From Paenibacillus kobensis NBRC 15729 (GTDB taxonomy: Bacteria; Bacillota; Bacilli; Paenibacillales; Paenibacillaceae), in the NCBI RefSeq assembly GCF_004000825.1, contig NZ_BILZ01000017.1, positions 1 to 64,000 of the forward strand: DNA of 64,000 nucleotides, given 5' to 3'. A model generated the notes under the pieces. It saw nothing but the letters and a program-made list of their open reading frames with translations. It searched no databases and had not been told where the DNA came from. The position numbers were made by a program, and so were the translations under genes. Below, piece after piece: positions 62,590-64,000 of the stretch; position 1 is the first letter of the stretch; each line of letters opens with the position of its first letter.

Positions 62590-62959
62590 ATAAACGCTCC
62601 TTCTTTCTACCTTATAAAAGGCAGGCGATGTATAAAATTATTGTTGTATAAAGCTATAATACATTTCCTTAATGAATGCATCTACTAGTACAGCAGTATT
62701 TTCTTTTTCTTTTGGAATATCACTGTTCATCTGACCCAATATTTGAGCTAGTCGCTGCAGCGGATTGGATAGGGGTGAAGGAGGGCCCGAACTCCCTCGG
62801 GAGACGATAGCATAACGACGAACTGACTGCCGATTAATCGGGGGCTTGTTGCGCTAAAGAGCAGTTTTATTGGAAAGTGCATATCCAGGGAAGGAATTTA
62901 TTGGGTTTAAAGCGAAGATAATCTTGATTTGATATGATTCTTATTTGGGAGTGTTCACT
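62590..62959. other. Intergenic region between the xylosidase and VOC genes
   Basis: About 370 bases with divergent promoters expected (reverse GH120, forward VOC gene). A small hairpin of CTCC and GGAG around 62790 was seen; no gene, operator or promoter can be assigned. Confidence 0.4.
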
Positions 62960-63361
62960 ATGTCAGAGATTATCATTAATGGTTCTTCTTTCGTCCTGTT
63001 AGTCAAAAATATGGAACAAACCGTTCAGTTTTATTCCGATTTAGGTTTCAAATATGAAGTGATCGGCGACAAGGTGCTTCACCACCATGTTTCGAGAGGT
63101 AAACTGACTCTTATTCTTGTTGAGGCTAAAGAAGAAGATGAGGTGAAACCAATCAGTTCCAGATATGAGGAACAATATTTTGATGTATTTTGTTATACGA
63201 ATGCAGTTGATTTGATAGCTCGAGAAATAATGGAAAAAAATATAACCATCGTTAGAGAACCGAATTACACCAATCATTGGAGTGAGTTTACATTCCGTGA
63301 TCTCAACGGCTATCAGATTACCGTCGGAGGAGACATTGTAAATAAAGAACTTATTTCGTGA
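62960..63361 (+). CDS. VOC-superfamily (glyoxalase/bleomycin-resistance fold) protein
   Basis: 133 residues. FVLLVKNMEQTVQFYSDLGF is the first beta-alpha-beta repeat of the VOC fold; the second repeat holds VREPNYTNHWSEFTFRDLNGYQITV with a conserved Glu/Gly context. Metal-binding His and Glu are partly present. ATG 62960 is 6-8 nt after TTGGGAGTG; a GTG at 62945 is in frame. Its role could be dioxygenase, lyase or drug-binding; nothing local decides this. Confidence 0.88.
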   Translation: MSEIIINGSSFVLLVKNMEQTVQFYSDLGFKYEVIGDKVLHHHVSRGKLTLILVEAKEEDEVKPISSRYEEQYFDVFCYTNAVDLIAREIMEKNITIVREPNYTNHWSEFTFRDLNGYQITVGGDIVNKELIS

Positions 63362-63407
63362 TAATGATTAATGGAAAACGTTTAGAGTTGGCCCTCAGGA
63401 GGATCAT

Positions 63408-63989
63408 ATGAGCAGCTTACAAGATATGAGCACAAGCATCTTTACAATTGAGTGCAGGGATATCATTCTGAGGGAGTATCAGGTTGAGGACTTAGACGAT
63501 CTACAGAATGTTACTTGGCAACCTCACTTCTATGAATTTTTAATAGATTGGAATGTATCCAAGGAGCAACGGGAAGATTGGATCAAGAATTATGAAATCC
63601 CAGATAATGAACGGTTTTTAGAAGCAGTATCCAAAGACGGAGAAATTGGAGAACTGCGTTTGCGATTGGGTATAATATCTAAAGAATCTGGGCGGTTTAT
63701 AGGGGTCTGCGGTACAGCGATGTTGGATAAAGTATCACCTCCCAATAGAGAGATTTATTATGGGATCTCTAATGACCACAGAAATAAGGGATACTCTACT
63801 CAAGCTGCAAAAGGATTAATCAAATATTTGTTTGATCATACAAACGTTGAGGAACTTATTGCTATCGCTCAGATACGTAACCTTCCATCGAATAAAGTGA
63901 TACAAAATTGCGGGTTTGAATTACAAAGCGATATTGAAATCGAAAATAAGAAATTCAATTATTACAAACTTAGAAAGAACCGGCTGTAA
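63408..63989 (+). CDS. GNAT-family N-acetyltransferase
   Basis: 193 residues. The acetyl-CoA binding region is in GRFIGVCGTAMLDKVSPPNR and YYGISNDHRNKGYSTQAAKG (the R-x-x-G-x-A-type loop is HRNKGYST). NLPSNKVIQNCGFELQSD is the characteristic N-x-x-S-x-K-V-x-x-x-x-G-F motif. RimJ/RimL-type acetyltransferases have this build. AGGAGGATC lies upstream of ATG 63408. It ends 11 nt before the window does and appears complete. Confidence 0.9.
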   Translation: MSSLQDMSTSIFTIECRDIILREYQVEDLDDLQNVTWQPHFYEFLIDWNVSKEQREDWIKNYEIPDNERFLEAVSKDGEIGELRLRLGIISKESGRFIGVCGTAMLDKVSPPNREIYYGISNDHRNKGYSTQAAKGLIKYLFDHTNVEELIAIAQIRNLPSNKVIQNCGFELQSDIEIENKKFNYYKLRKNRL

Positions 63990-64000
63990 AGCAGGAAACT

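Overview
The window looks like a chromosomal segment of a Paenibacillus-like, spore-forming Firmicute. The reasons are the gene order sigW-rsiW-cdaA-cdaR-glmM-glmS, a glmS ribozyme in front of glmS, a gerA-type germination operon, a yrkEFHIJ-like sulfur operon, strong AGGAGG-type ribosome binding sites and frequent TTG/GTG starts. No tRNA, rRNA, CRISPR array or intact insertion sequence was seen.

Layout. 1-12.5 kb is core genome: PEP carboxylase (ppc), an EamA transporter, sigW and rsiW with a sigma-W-type promoter between them, then the c-di-AMP/cell-wall block cdaA-cdaR-glmM, a glmS ribozyme and glmS. 12.5-14.0 kb is a decayed strip with gene fragments and an interrupted hypothetical gene. 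14.0-39.2 kb (to 40.5 kb with the flanking reverse gene) is a visibly more AT-rich accessory block and the most interesting part: an apparently undescribed biosynthetic gene cluster. It holds a PhyH-type oxygenase, an AraC regulator, a free carrier protein, a PF14907-like nucleotidyltransferase, three radical SAM enzymes of three different subfamilies (MoaA-like, spore-photoproduct-lyase-like, HemN-like), a nucleotide kinase pair (thymidylate-kinase-like and NDK), a MurE-type ligase, a DapF-type epimerase, a flavin monooxygenase-like protein, a kinase-fold protein, an NRPS protein (condensation C-lobe, adenylation, carrier), an unrecognised 553-597 aa protein, a YggS-type PLP protein, an ATP-grasp ligase and a heterodimeric ABC exporter. 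Two homologous proteins of unknown function (possibly C39/BtrH-like) lie at its two ends on opposite strands.

41-45.2 kb is a spore germination operon (gerA, gerC, a small membrane protein, gerB). 45.2-49.8 kb is a persulfide/sulfur-trafficking operon (TusA-rhodanese, DsrE, rhodanese-persulfide dioxygenase, TusA, TauE-type exporter, rhodanese-like, DUF302) preceded by a good promoter with an overlapping CsoR/CstR-type operator. A 56-aa cysteine-rich protein is encoded on the reverse strand inside it. 49.9-53.9 kb is a two-component system followed by a FtsX/LolD-type ABC transporter. 54.0-56.9 kb is a MarR regulator plus MMPL exporter with an inverted repeat over the promoter. 57-64 kb holds an MFS transporter, a methyltransferase remnant, an aldo/keto reductase, an NAD(P)-binding protein, a reverse-strand GH120 beta-xylosidase, a VOC protein and a GNAT acetyltransferase.

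How the cluster may work (inference). The MoaA-like enzyme, kinase and NDK genes overlap and look like a nucleotide-modifying cassette. MurE, DapF, the NRPS and the ATP-grasp enzyme point to amino acids, perhaps diaminopimelate, being joined to a scaffold. The BmrCD-like ABC pair would export the product. MurE/DapF could instead be spare copies of a cell-wall target that give self-resistance. All family calls were made by reading the sequence; no database search was run.
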